This document shows positions 45,080-52,655 of a stretch of DNA of 64,000 nucleotides, piece by piece. Numbering within the stretch: the stretch's first letter is position 1; every line of letters starts with the position of its first letter. This stretch comes from Lachnospiraceae bacterium (lineage in GTDB: Bacteria; Bacillota; Clostridia; Lachnospirales; Lachnospiraceae). The stretch is taken from the NCBI GenBank assembly GCA_022769665.1, contig JALEIR010000042.1:1-64000 (forward strand). Reading direction: 5' to 3'. The translations under genes and the position numbers were made by a program. Below the pieces are notes generated by a model. It did no database searches, was not told where the DNA came from, and saw nothing but the letters and a program-made list of their open reading frames with translations.

Positions 45080-46102
45080 TCAATTTAATGTATCATGATA
45101 AACACGTAACACATTTTCATAAAAGATTTTATCCAGTTGTTCCTCCGTGAAGCCTGCTCTTTGCAGCGCACACCAAAGCTTTTCCATACTTTGTACTCCG
45201 GGCAACTCCTCATGGGTATCAATTCCGTCAAAGTCACTTCCCAGTCCAATTACCTCAATTCCGCCCACATCCGCGATATACCTTGCATGACGCACCACAG
45301 CCTCTATGGTTCCGGGATTCTTCTCTCCAAAAGGAACTTCCTCCAGAAAGTCGGCACAGTAATTAAGTCCCATGACACCGCCTCTCTCTGCCAGCTTCCG
45401 AATCATATCGTCCGTCAGATTCCGCACACAGGGGCTGACAGCTCTGGCATCAGAGTGACTTGCCACAAAAGGCTTCTTCGTCACCTCCAGCACATCATAA
45501 AAGCCTGCATCCGAGAGATGGGATACATCGGGAATCATGCCCAGTTTTTCCATTTCGGCTACAAACTCCCTTCCCCGCCCCGTCAGGCCGTTCTTCTCAT
45601 CCGGTGTGTGAAAATAAGCTTCAAAGGCGCTTTGGGATTCTCTTGCGTGTTTTCCCAGCTCTCTGTCAAAATTGGGGTATCCCAGCTCGTTTGGAAAATT
45701 CCAGGTCAGCGTAAGCATCCTCACCCCCATATCGTAAAGCTGCCTCAATTTTTGTATATCGCCTCCGCAGACAGCTCCCTCCTCCACCGTCAGCATAGCA
45801 GAGAGTTTTCCTTCCGAACGGTTTTTTTCAATATCCGAAAACCGAAGCACCGGTGCAATCAAATCGCTGTTCTTTTTCAGTTCTTCCCGATACAGCCGAT
45901 ACAGTCTGCACACCCGCTCCCAGGGGTCTTGGTCCCGGTCCAGTTCCACAAACAAGGCAAAATTCTGAAGCAGATAGTCTCCCTGTTTCATGCGAAGCAA
46001 ATCCAGGTGGCCGGTGTTTTGCCGCAGGGTTTCTTTGCTTCCTTCGTCCTGCAGGTTGAGAAGTCTGCTGATGGTATCGCAGTGCATGTCGATGACTTTC
46101 AT
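45080..46102 (-). CDS. Membrane dipeptidase family protein (peptidase M19)
   Basis: A 340-residue zinc dipeptidase of the renal-dipeptidase type with an amidohydrolase barrel. Metal ligands are recognisable: H7/D9 in DMHCDTI, E in LTVEEGA, and the His residues in DVSHLSD and FVASHSDARAV. The C-terminal GLGSDFDGID motif is diagnostic. No signal peptide, so it is probably intracellular, cleaving dipeptides including D-residue ones. The ribosome binding site is weak. It ends about 140 bases upstream of the DegV start. Confidence 0.93.
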   Translation of the reverse strand: MKVIDMHCDTISRLLNLQDEGSKETLRQNTGHLDLLRMKQGDYLLQNFALFVELDRDQDPWERVCRLYRLYREELKKNSDLIAPVLRFSDIEKNRSEGKLSAMLTVEEGAVCGGDIQKLRQLYDMGVRMLTLTWNFPNELGYPNFDRELGKHARESQSAFEAYFHTPDEKNGLTGRGREFVAEMEKLGMIPDVSHLSDAGFYDVLEVTKKPFVASHSDARAVSPCVRNLTDDMIRKLAERGGVMGLNYCADFLEEVPFGEKNPGTIEAVVRHARYIADVGGIEVIGLGSDFDGIDTHEELPGVQSMEKLWCALQRAGFTEEQLDKIFYENVLRVYHDTLN

Positions 46103-46215
46103 TTTATTTTGCAGCAGTTCAGTTAAGTAATTACTGTAAATGAACTGTCACTTTCTCCCTTCTGATATAATGATATCTGAGTTTCAGATACACGCCTTGT
46201 CATGCGTAGATGCAA

Positions 46216-46246
46216 CAGGAGGAGTACCTTCCGATACTCCTCCTGT
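46216..46246 (-). terminator. Hairpin after uraA
   Basis: CAGGAGGAGTA pairs perfectly with TACTCCTCCTG across an 8-base loop. The T-run on the minus strand is poor, so termination efficiency is uncertain. It sits between uraA and the dipeptidase gene. Confidence 0.5.
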
Positions 46247-46293
46247 ATTTGTACTAAATATATATTCGCTGATTTTTGAATCATTCGAAGGAA

Positions 46294-47658
46294 TTACTGC
46301 TCTTTTTCCTTGTTCATCACTGCGAAATTAACGCCGGTGTCATCGGGCTTTTCCTCATCAAAGACATAATCTTTTCCGGGAAGTACAGCGTTGAGGATAA
46401 TACCTACCAGAGCACCTACAGCCAGACCGGAGAGGCTGATGGTAACAGAACCGACAGCGAAGGAGATTGCTCCTGCTGCGCTGAACTTGATACCGATAGC
46501 CAGTACCAGAATCAATGCTGCAATGATAACGTTGCGGCTCTTGGAGAAGTCGCAGTGAGATTCTACCAGGTTACGAACACCGACTGCAGAAATCATACCG
46601 TAAAGCACCAGGGATACACCGCCCACGGTTGCGGAAGGCATGCAGCCGATAATTGCCGCAAACTTAGGGCAGAAAGAAAACAGGATTGCAAAGCAGGCTG
46701 CCACACGGATAACCAGAGGATCATATACCTTGGTCAGGGAAAGCACCCCTGTGTTCTCGCCGTAGGTTGTATTTGCAGGTGCACCGAACAGAGCAGCCAA
46801 AATGGTAGCAAGTCCGTCGCCAAGCAGTGTTCTGTGAAGTCCGGGTTCCTTAATGAAATTCTTTCCGACCGTAGAGGAGATGGCAGAAACATCACCGATG
46901 TGCTCCACAATAGTCGCCAGTGCGATAGGCATAATGGTAATGACTGAGGTAATCAGCAGAGAAACATTTCCGTCCTTGAATGCCCAGAATACGGTTCTGT
47001 CAAAATGAACGGGAAGGCCAACCCATGCCGCATCAGCTACGGATGAGAAATCAACACGTCCCATTATGGCTGCCAGCAGATAGGAGCCGATTACACCGAT
47101 AATAATGGGAACAATCTTTATCATGCCCTTGCCCCAGATGTTGCAGATAATAATTAAAACAATGGCAACAAGCGCAATCAGCCAGTCGGAAGAACAGCTG
47201 TCAATAGCAGACTGTGAAAGTGTAAGACCGATGGCAATGATAATGGGGCCTGTTACGATAGGCGGGAAGAACTTCATTACCTTTCCGGTACCGAACAGCT
47301 TAATCAAAAGAGCAAGCAGCAGATACAACAACCCTGCGCAAGCTACACCGAAGCAGGCATAAGGCAGAAGTTCAGGTTCTCCATTTGGAGCAATGGCGAA
47401 GTAACCGCCTAAGAATGCGAAAGAGGAACCTAAGAATGCAGGTACCTTTCTCTTTGTCAGGAAATGGAACAGCAGTGTACCCAGACCTGCAAACAACAAT
47501 GTTGTAGATACGTCAAGTCCCGTCAGAATGGGAACCAGAATCGTGGCACCGAACATTGCAAACATATGCTGCAGGCCCAGCACCGCTACCTTGGGAGCGC
47601 CAAGGGTTTTGGCATCGTAGATGCCGCTCTCGCCGAGAGTTGTCTTTTTCTCGCTCAT
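46294..47658 (-). CDS. uraA: Uracil permease (NCS2 family)
   Basis: A 454-residue uracil:H+ symporter with about 14 helices. Family segments are LGLQHMFAMFGATILVP, FLGSSFAFLGGYF, the TIVEHIGDVSAIS region with substrate-site Glu/His, GDGLATILAALFGAPANTTYGENTG, and MPSATVGGVSLVLYGMI. The start at 47658 (MSEKKTTLG) has GGAGG seven bases upstream; the longer frame to 47754 is the leader. It is transcribed from a consensus promoter (47778-47806) through a structured leader of about 110 nt. Confidence 0.93.
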   Translation of the reverse strand: MSEKKTTLGESGIYDAKTLGAPKVAVLGLQHMFAMFGATILVPILTGLDVSTTLLFAGLGTLLFHFLTKRKVPAFLGSSFAFLGGYFAIAPNGEPELLPYACFGVACAGLLYLLLALLIKLFGTGKVMKFFPPIVTGPIIIAIGLTLSQSAIDSCSSDWLIALVAIVLIIICNIWGKGMIKIVPIIIGVIGSYLLAAIMGRVDFSSVADAAWVGLPVHFDRTVFWAFKDGNVSLLITSVITIMPIALATIVEHIGDVSAISSTVGKNFIKEPGLHRTLLGDGLATILAALFGAPANTTYGENTGVLSLTKVYDPLVIRVAACFAILFSFCPKFAAIIGCMPSATVGGVSLVLYGMISAVGVRNLVESHCDFSKSRNVIIAALILVLAIGIKFSAAGAISFAVGSVTISLSGLAVGALVGIILNAVLPGKDYVFDEEKPDDTGVNFAVMNKEKEQ

Positions 47659-47682
47659 GAACTCGTCCTCCTGTATTTTCCC

Positions 47683-47763
47683 CCCGTAAGCCCTGAGGTT
47701 ATTGTCCCCAAGGTAATTTACAGGTTCTATTTCGCACAATGAGGCCGTATTCACGGCCTCATT
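47683..47763 (-). ncRNA. Structured uraA leader RNA of unrecognised type
   Basis: There are two stems. One is a perfect 11-base hairpin (47738-47763, AATGAGGCCGT/ACGGCCTCATT). The other is a two-part stem: CCUGUAA pairs with UUACGGG (7 pairs), and inside it CCUUGGGG pairs with CCUCAGGG (8 pairs) around the loop ACAAUAA. It lies between the uraA promoter and its Shine-Dalgarno. No intrinsic terminator and no clear PyrR-binding or purine-riboswitch consensus. Confidence 0.5.
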
Positions 47764-47777
47764 ACACTTTCTATTTC

Positions 47778-47806
47778 ATAATAGTATGTTCTAAAACCTG
47801 AGTCAA
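47778..47806 (-). promoter_or_regulatory. uraA promoter
   Basis: -35 TTGACT (47801-47806) and -10 TATTAT (47778-47783) are 17 bases apart. Confidence 0.75.
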
Positions 47807-47833
47807 GAAAAAATACAGCGTAACAGATGTTTT

Positions 47834-47917
47834 TTATTGAAGGAGATATTCCGGAACAGTATCCACTCCATTCTCATAAGTTTCAATCCCTGATTGGAAA
47901 TCAATCTTTTCCGTCAT
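47834..47917 (-). CDS. Possible 27-residue ORF
   Basis: MTEKIDFQSGIETYENGVDT plus seven residues. The ribosome binding site is weak (GAGAG). The DNA coding FQSGIE recurs in altered form at about 48888-48920, in a different context. It may be a remnant rather than a gene. Confidence 0.25.
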   Translation of the reverse strand: MTEKIDFQSGIETYENGVDTVPEYLLQ

Positions 47918-47946
47918 ATTTGGCTCTCAACTACTTTTATATTTAT

Positions 47947-48060
47947 TTAAAACTCACTTCTTTCAGATAATCTTTCGATAAAAAAGCTGGATTTTGGAGT
48001 TTTGTACAAAGGCTCGCTGGCTTTCTTAAGCTCCTTAAATCCGTCTGCAAATAAACCCAT
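47947..48060 (-). CDS. Possible 37-residue basic/amphipathic small protein
   Basis: Starts MGLFADGFKELKKASEPLYK and continues with TPKSSFFIERLSERSEF. A GGAAG-type ribosome binding site lies about 12 bases upstream. It sits downstream of the 48-residue membrane-protein ORF on the same strand. Not recognised. Confidence 0.35.
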   Translation of the reverse strand: MGLFADGFKELKKASEPLYKTPKSSFFIERLSERSEF

Positions 48061-48151
48061 ATCTTTTCTTACTTCCTTTCTGCTTTACGCTTTCCTTATG
48101 AATTCACGCACCACACCGGGAACAACCACGGCCGGTGCCCGGATTGCTCCC

Positions 48152-48181
48152 CAAGGAATCTGTCTCACAGATTCCTTTTTA
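48152..48181 (+). terminator. Hairpin with T-run between tiny ORFs
   Basis: AAGGAATCTGT-CTC-ACAGATTCCTT forms an 11-base stem, followed by TTT on the plus strand. It abuts the stop of the 48-residue ORF on the other strand. Which transcript it ends is unclear. Confidence 0.45.
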
Positions 48182-48325
48182 ATGTGTAGCTTTATATGCA
48201 ACAACACCTGCCACAGCTGCAATCACAGCCGCAATCATTCCAATCAGAATACCTTTTGTTTTTCTCTTATGCTCCCCGGCTTCATCCCTTGCCCCCAGAA
48301 CACCAATCGTTTCCAACTGCTCCAT
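48179..48325 (-). CDS. Small single-span membrane protein (48 aa)
   Basis: An ORF with a polar charged N-terminus (MEQLETIGVLGARDEAGEHK RKTKG), one hydrophobic helix (ILIGMIAAVIAAVAGVVAY) and a short tail KATH. The positive-inside arrangement (KRKTKG before the helix) supports a real membrane protein. A stop codon directly precedes the ATG and the Shine-Dalgarno is poor. Palindrome-rich DNA lies upstream. It is divergent from the secreted-peptide-like gene at 48531. Function unknown. Confidence 0.45.
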   Translation of the reverse strand: MEQLETIGVLGARDEAGEHKRKTKGILIGMIAAVIAAVAGVVAYKATH

Positions 48326-48361
48326 TTATTCTTTATTTCGTTTTCTGTTAACAACAACGTC

Positions 48362-48450
48362 TGTAACATGTTACATAATTATTTTATCGTTTTTTACATT
48401 TTAACAACATGACGTTTTTGGAAAATAATTCTTTCCGGGAACGTCATGTT
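48362..48450. promoter_or_regulatory. Palindrome and long inverted repeat between divergent small genes
   Basis: A perfect 14-base palindrome TGTAACATGTTACA (48362-48375) is followed by an 11-base inverted repeat AACATGACGTT/AACGTCATGTT (48406-48416, 48440-48450). A GGAAA/TTTCC stem nests inside the latter. The placement between two divergent small ORFs suggests operator sites or a structured RNA. Confidence 0.45.
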
Positions 48451-48530
48451 ATTTTGTTACATTAATTCATACCATGTACTTAGTCACTTTCGGTTTATAC
48501 ACAAAAACTTACTACAAAGGAGAATAATCA

Positions 48531-48731
48531 ATGAAAAGAAAATTTTTCGCTTTCGTAATTGCTGTTTTGTTTGGCACTTCTGCCATGATTATTTCAATGG
48601 GACAAGTTGTATCGACCCACAATTCCAACAGCTTTGCCCATAAAGAAGCTGACTCCCAAATACTCTTCTGCGCAATCGACAATGAAGACTGGGATGTCAA
48701 ACAAGAAACGATTGATTATTGGAATGAATAG
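48531..48731 (+). CDS. Small secreted or membrane-anchored peptide (66 aa)
   Basis: An excellent AAAGGAG site lies eight bases before the ATG. The N-terminus MKRKFFAFVIAVLFGTSAMI is a signal peptide or membrane anchor. The rest is short, polar and acidic, ending in DYWNE, with one Cys. No family recognised and no processing or export genes adjoin. It may be a signalling or small envelope peptide. Confidence in the gene is moderate to good because of the ribosome binding site and N-terminus; function is unknown. Confidence 0.6.
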   Translation: MKRKFFAFVIAVLFGTSAMIISMGQVVSTHNSNSFAHKEADSQILFCAIDNEDWDVKQETIDYWNE

Positions 48732-48818
48732 AACGGAAGATTTGAATTGACCGAATTCATTGAACAATGGATGCTTCTTCTTGTCCGAAGGAAAGAAATG
48801 AGTCCTCACTCCTTGAGC

Positions 48819-48855
48819 AAAAACGCGGCAGGAAGCCGTACCGGTTTCCTGCCGC
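48819..48855 (-). terminator. Intrinsic terminator (minus strand)
   Basis: GCGGCAGGAA-g-CCG pairs with CGG-t-TTCCTGCCGC, followed on the minus strand by GTTTTTG. It implies a minus-strand transcript from the 48.9-49.2 kb stretch. Confidence 0.65.
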
Positions 48856-48903
48856 ATAAACTGTAATTCTGAAAAGAGAGCGCTTTCAATCCCTGATTGG
48901 GAA

Positions 48904-48990
48904 TCAGTCTTCTCCATCCTCTTCCGCATCTTCGATTTCGTCCAGAAGCTCCTCCGGTTCATCCAGTATTTCTTCTCTGCTGTCACACAT
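48904..48990 (-). CDS. Possible 28-residue acidic ORF
   Basis: MCDSREEILDEPEELLDEIE plus DAEEDGED, strongly acidic. It lies just upstream of the terminator at 48819. There is no convincing ribosome binding site. It may be the tail of a lost gene. Confidence 0.25.
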   Translation of the reverse strand: MCDSREEILDEPEELLDEIEDAEEDGED

Positions 48991-49057
48991 TTACTCAACG
49001 CTGTCTAACTGGGTTTCTAGGAGAGTCCTGGGGACAGTTTCCTTGACTCATTAAGGG

Positions 49058-49231
49058 TTGCAATTGGAACGACAATTCCAGCCCTGTATCCTGAAAGATA
49101 TAGCAGATGCTACATTGGAATCCATGCTATTTGCAAATTTATCACATTTACAGACAAGTATTCCGGAGTATGATGATGGAAAACAGATTCTGCTTCTAAT
49201 CGGCTTATCCCCGGAAAACTTCAGGAATTGA
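49058..49231 (+). pseudogene. Gene fragment of unknown family
   Basis: An open frame of 57 codons directly after a stop codon, encoding a protein-like sequence (DIADATLESMLFANLSHLQT ... KQILLLIGLSPENFRN). It has no ATG and no ribosome binding site, and its end runs into the convergent SGNH gene. It reads like the C-terminal remnant of a degraded gene. The sequence just before it (GTCCTGGGGACAGTTTCC, about 49025-49043) resembles mobile-element-associated debris. Confidence 0.3.
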
Positions 49232-49242
49232 TTGCGTCATGT

Positions 49243-50238
49243 TTATTGAATGGCGTGCTGTTTGAGAAAGTCCTTCCAAATCTGAATGTACTGTGCCTTC
49301 AGATGTACCCCGTCAAAGGTATAGGATTTCTCCATACCTCCCGTCTCGTCACAGATGAGAGGGTTCACATCCAGATAGAAAATCTTCCGGTTGTCTGCCA
49401 GCTTTTCCAACTCTTCGTTGCGGGCAACAATTCCTTCGTTGTTGATGTAATCGCCCTGTTCGGAGCGCTCTGTCGTCACCTTCATAATTGCCTGGATATA
49501 GATGATGGCATCGGGCTGCAGCTCCTGCAAATGTGTCAGTACTTCCTTGTACTTTTCAATGAAGGTTTCCACGGTTCCCGTACCCATCTCGTTAATGCCG
49601 ATCATCAGGTAAATTTTCGTAAAGGAATTCTGCTGCAACGCCTCCTCCACGGTAATCTTCCTTTTCTGTCCCGGAACCTTAACGATGGCTGAGTCAAACA
49701 TTTTGTATACCGTCAGCCCTGTGGACGCATAGAAAGTTGATATATTTTCAAGGTCCCCGTATTCATACATTCCGACGGTTCGGGAATCTCCGATGAATAC
49801 CGCATCGGCAAAATAATCATCTTCCACCGTGACGTAAACCGGCTCTGCCGCCTCTTCTCCGGGTGCTGTCGTCTCTTGGTCAGGCTGCCCCGGCATCGTT
49901 TCCTGCTGTCCCGGCTCCGTCCCGGACTGCTCCGAATCCGCAACCGGTTGCTCCGGCATACTATCATTGTCCGCCGGAGCACTGCTTCCCGATTCTGCCG
50001 TTTCCTGCGTATCTTCTGCATTTTCTCCGTCTCCGGAGCCGGACGTTCCGGGAGCATCTTCCTGTACAGGTGTCCCTGCTAAATCCGTTTCCTCATTCTT
50101 TCCTGCAAGCTCCATGCAGAAAGCCTTGACCTGCGCCAACGGTTTGGCATATACCTGCCATTTGTCCACACAGGCTAAATACAAAAAACCGGCTACCGTC
50201 ATCAAAATCAAATAAGACCATTTCTTCCAAAATTTCAA
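49243..50238 (-). CDS. Membrane-anchored SGNH/GDSL hydrolase
   Basis: 331 residues. One N-terminal membrane helix (about 8-25) is followed by a low-complexity Glu/Ser/Pro/Gly-rich spacer (about 45-135) and an extracellular SGNH domain with Ser152 in FIGDSRT, GINE, and D309/H312 in DGVHL. Begins with TTG; GGAAAGGA lies upstream and no ATG or GTG is available in frame. It follows the MBOAT gene by 44 bases. In such pairs (AlgI/AlgX-, PatA/PatB-like) the MBOAT passes an acyl group across the membrane and the SGNH partner transfers or removes it on a cell-wall polymer. Confidence 0.8.
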   Translation of the reverse strand: MKFWKKWSYLILMTVAGFLYLACVDKWQVYAKPLAQVKAFCMELAGKNEETDLAGTPVQEDAPGTSGSGDGENAEDTQETAESGSSAPADNDSMPEQPVADSEQSGTEPGQQETMPGQPDQETTAPGEEAAEPVYVTVEDDYFADAVFIGDSRTVGMYEYGDLENISTFYASTGLTVYKMFDSAIVKVPGQKRKITVEEALQQNSFTKIYLMIGINEMGTGTVETFIEKYKEVLTHLQELQPDAIIYIQAIMKVTTERSEQGDYINNEGIVARNEELEKLADNRKIFYLDVNPLICDETGGMEKSYTFDGVHLKAQYIQIWKDFLKQHAIQ

Positions 50239-50282
50239 TTCAAAATCAGTTCCTTTCCGTTTCCGGTCCTGCTCACATACGG

Positions 50283-51677
50283 TTAATAATTAAAATACAT
50301 AAAAGGGTTCTGTCCTTCTACCTGTATCCGCCAAATGCACAGCCAGAACAATACCACAAGAATCAGTTTACAGAAAAAACTATCTTTAGAGCGTCTAAAA
50401 ACTTTCTGTAACACAGGCGTACAGGCAACTGCACCGATACCCAGAAGATACCAGTAATTCTGCAATGCTCTCATCCAGTCTCCGGCACTGACACGGATTC
50501 CTTCCATTACGCCAAACATTCTGCCTAAGATAATCTGTAACTGGGACACATCCGTCACGGCAAAGCATACCCATGTCACCGGTATCACAATCCAGAGATA
50601 CAGATGCTGTATCGCTTTCAGCGGACCCTTATGAAACACTTTGTCAAACCCAAGAGCGCTCAGCTGTCTTTCAAACACAATAAGCAGCCACAATAGCATG
50701 CCCCATATCAGGAAATTTGCCGTACTTCCATGCCAGATTGCAGTTAAAAGCCAAACCGCCAGAAGATTGCAGACTGTTCTCAGTTCTCCTCTGCGGTTTC
50801 CGCCCAAGGGAATGTAAACATAGCGGCAGAACCATCTTCCCAGAGTAATGTGCCAGCGTCTGTAAAAATCCCGGACGGAGCAGGCCATATAAGGCATTCT
50901 GAAGTTTTCGGGCAACTCAAACCCCAAAGCTTTGCCAAGGCCGATTGCCATGAGAGAATAACCGTAAAAATCGAAATAGATTTTCATGGAATACACAATG
51001 GCTGCAAGCCATGCCATGGGAGTGGAGATGCTCTCGAACCCGATCACCTGTACATCATGCCACAAAAGTCCCAATCTGTCCGCCAACAGCACCTTGAAGG
51101 CCAATCCCACCGTAAATACCTTCATGCCCTCCTCCAATGTTTCCAGCGAGAACCTTCGCTGCCTGAGACTGTCACTCACTTCGCCATATCTGACAATGGG
51201 ACCGGAAATCAGCTGCGGAAACATTGTGACATAAGTGGCAAACCGTATAAAAGATGTCTCTCTTTTTTGTTCTCCCTGATAAACATCAATCAGATAAGAC
51301 ATCACCTGGAATGTATAAAAACTGATGCCAAGAGGAAGACCGTTTTTCTCTGCCACCACTTTAAAAAATACCAATGCTCCGATATTGACTGTAATCGCCG
51401 CGACAAACATCCTACGGCGCCTTTTTTCATATTTACTTTTCTTTTGTCTCTTATCCTTGCCCTTCTGCCGTGAGCTCTTCTCCAGGTGCAGCCCTGCCAT
51501 GTAATTTAACAGAACGGATACCATAAGCAGCACCAGATATCTCGGTTCCCCCAGCGCATAAAAAATCAGGCTTCCTGCCAGAAGCACCATATTTTTTATT
51601 CTGTCGGGGGAAATTCGATAAAGAAGCAGGAAAAACGGCAGAAACATAAGCAGGAACTCTACACTGCTGAATATCAA
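50283..51677 (-). CDS. MBOAT family O-acyltransferase (AlgI/DltB-like)
   Basis: A 464-residue multispan acyltransferase. The family N-terminus MIFSSVEFLLMFLPFFLLLY aligns with AlgI-type proteins, so the TTG at 51677 is the likely start despite a weak ribosome binding site; an in-frame stop lies just upstream. FYRRWHITLGRW (H276) and the invariant His316 in TAIWHGSTANF are present. A highly basic cytoplasmic loop (about 66-90, many K and R) follows helix 2. Predicted to supply acyl groups to an extracellular polysaccharide or peptidoglycan with the SGNH partner downstream. Confidence 0.88.
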   Translation of the reverse strand: MIFSSVEFLLMFLPFFLLLYRISPDRIKNMVLLAGSLIFYALGEPRYLVLLMVSVLLNYMAGLHLEKSSRQKGKDKRQKKSKYEKRRRRMFVAAITVNIGALVFFKVVAEKNGLPLGISFYTFQVMSYLIDVYQGEQKRETSFIRFATYVTMFPQLISGPIVRYGEVSDSLRQRRFSLETLEEGMKVFTVGLAFKVLLADRLGLLWHDVQVIGFESISTPMAWLAAIVYSMKIYFDFYGYSLMAIGLGKALGFELPENFRMPYMACSVRDFYRRWHITLGRWFCRYVYIPLGGNRRGELRTVCNLLAVWLLTAIWHGSTANFLIWGMLLWLLIVFERQLSALGFDKVFHKGPLKAIQHLYLWIVIPVTWVCFAVTDVSQLQIILGRMFGVMEGIRVSAGDWMRALQNYWYLLGIGAVACTPVLQKVFRRSKDSFFCKLILVVLFWLCIWRIQVEGQNPFMYFNY

Positions 51678-51891
51678 TAAACATCACATCTTTCATTACT
51701 TCTATAACTATATAGTACCCTGAGATTTCCAACATTACAAATTAATATTTATTAATTTTAAGTTCCAAATTGTTACAAATCGGTAGCAATTCCATAACAT
51801 TTGCAGTACACTTAAAAAAGTAAACAGCGATATGCAAAACCCTAAAACGCCGTCAGGTTTTATCCGTTTCTGCGGCAGAATGTGAGGCAAC

Positions 51892-52653
51892 ATGAAAGAA
51901 CAACTTTACACCATACCCTTAAACGATGCCGTCAATGCAAATGACGAATGTCCTTTTTGCTTTATCGAGCGAAGTATTGAACAGGACTTAATTGATTTTG
52001 TCCTGGGCAGCAGTGCCTCCTACATGGAGGCTGATATCCGCGATATGACTGACAGGGCAGGCTTCTGCCGTTCCCATTTCAAAAAAATGTTCGACTACGG
52101 CAACACTTTGGGCAATGCCTGGATTTTAAAAACCCATTACCGCCGCATCATCGGAGAGATGAAGAAGGAATTTGCAGGTTTTAAGCCCGGGAAAAGCTCT
52201 CTGAAGGATAAATTCCGCAAAACTGCCGAGAGCGGAAATGCCATCGGTGTGTGGGTACGGGAAAAGGAATCCTCCTGCTACATCTGCAGCCATTTCAGGG
52301 AGACCTACGAGAGATATATGGATACATTCTTCTATCTCTGGAAGCAGGATTCTGATTTTCGGGAAAAAGTCAGGAAAAGTAAAGGATTCTGTCTGCCGCA
52401 TTTCGGTGATCTCTGCGAAGCCTCCGACTCCAAGCTTACCGACAGGGAAAAAGAAGATTTCTATGGTTGTATGTTCCCTCTGATGGAACAAAACATGGAA
52501 CGACTCTCCGAGGATGTGTCCTGGATGGTGGAAAAATTTGACTACCGCAACAAGGATGCGGACTGGAAAACTTCAAAGGATGCCATTCAGCGCGGCATGC
52601 AGAAATTAAAAGGAGGCTATCCGGCGGATGCCCCCTATAAAATGTCAAAATAA
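51892..52653 (+). CDS. DUF6062 family cysteine-rich protein
   Basis: A 253-residue soluble protein. Two similar halves each carry C-x2-C followed by FC-x2-HF: DECPFCFIER with AGFCRSHFKK, then SCYICSHFRE with GFCLPHFGDL. The eight ligands suggest two metal sites (zinc or iron-sulfur) in a helical protein. The family is common in Clostridia and uncharacterised as far as I know. TGAGG lies six bases upstream of the ATG. It converges with the hemerythrin gene, three bases apart. Confidence 0.75.
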   Translation: MKEQLYTIPLNDAVNANDECPFCFIERSIEQDLIDFVLGSSASYMEADIRDMTDRAGFCRSHFKKMFDYGNTLGNAWILKTHYRRIIGEMKKEFAGFKPGKSSLKDKFRKTAESGNAIGVWVREKESSCYICSHFRETYERYMDTFFYLWKQDSDFREKVRKSKGFCLPHFGDLCEASDSKLTDREKEDFYGCMFPLMEQNMERLSEDVSWMVEKFDYRNKDADWKTSKDAIQRGMQKLKGGYPADAPYKMSK

Positions 52654-52655
52654 AT

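Noticed and set aside
47658..47806. PyrR-binding loop or purine riboswitch before uraA
   Set aside because: I could not match the PyrR loop consensus or the purine aptamer core; reported instead as an unassigned structured leader.
48002..48412. A 136-codon plus-strand frame
   Set aside because: Its composition is not protein-like, it lacks a ribosome binding site, and it runs antisense to the better-supported small ORFs and through the palindromes.
49010..49050. Insertion-sequence end
   Set aside because: The GGGGACAG-type motif alone, without a paired inverted repeat, target duplication or transposase, is not enough to call an element.
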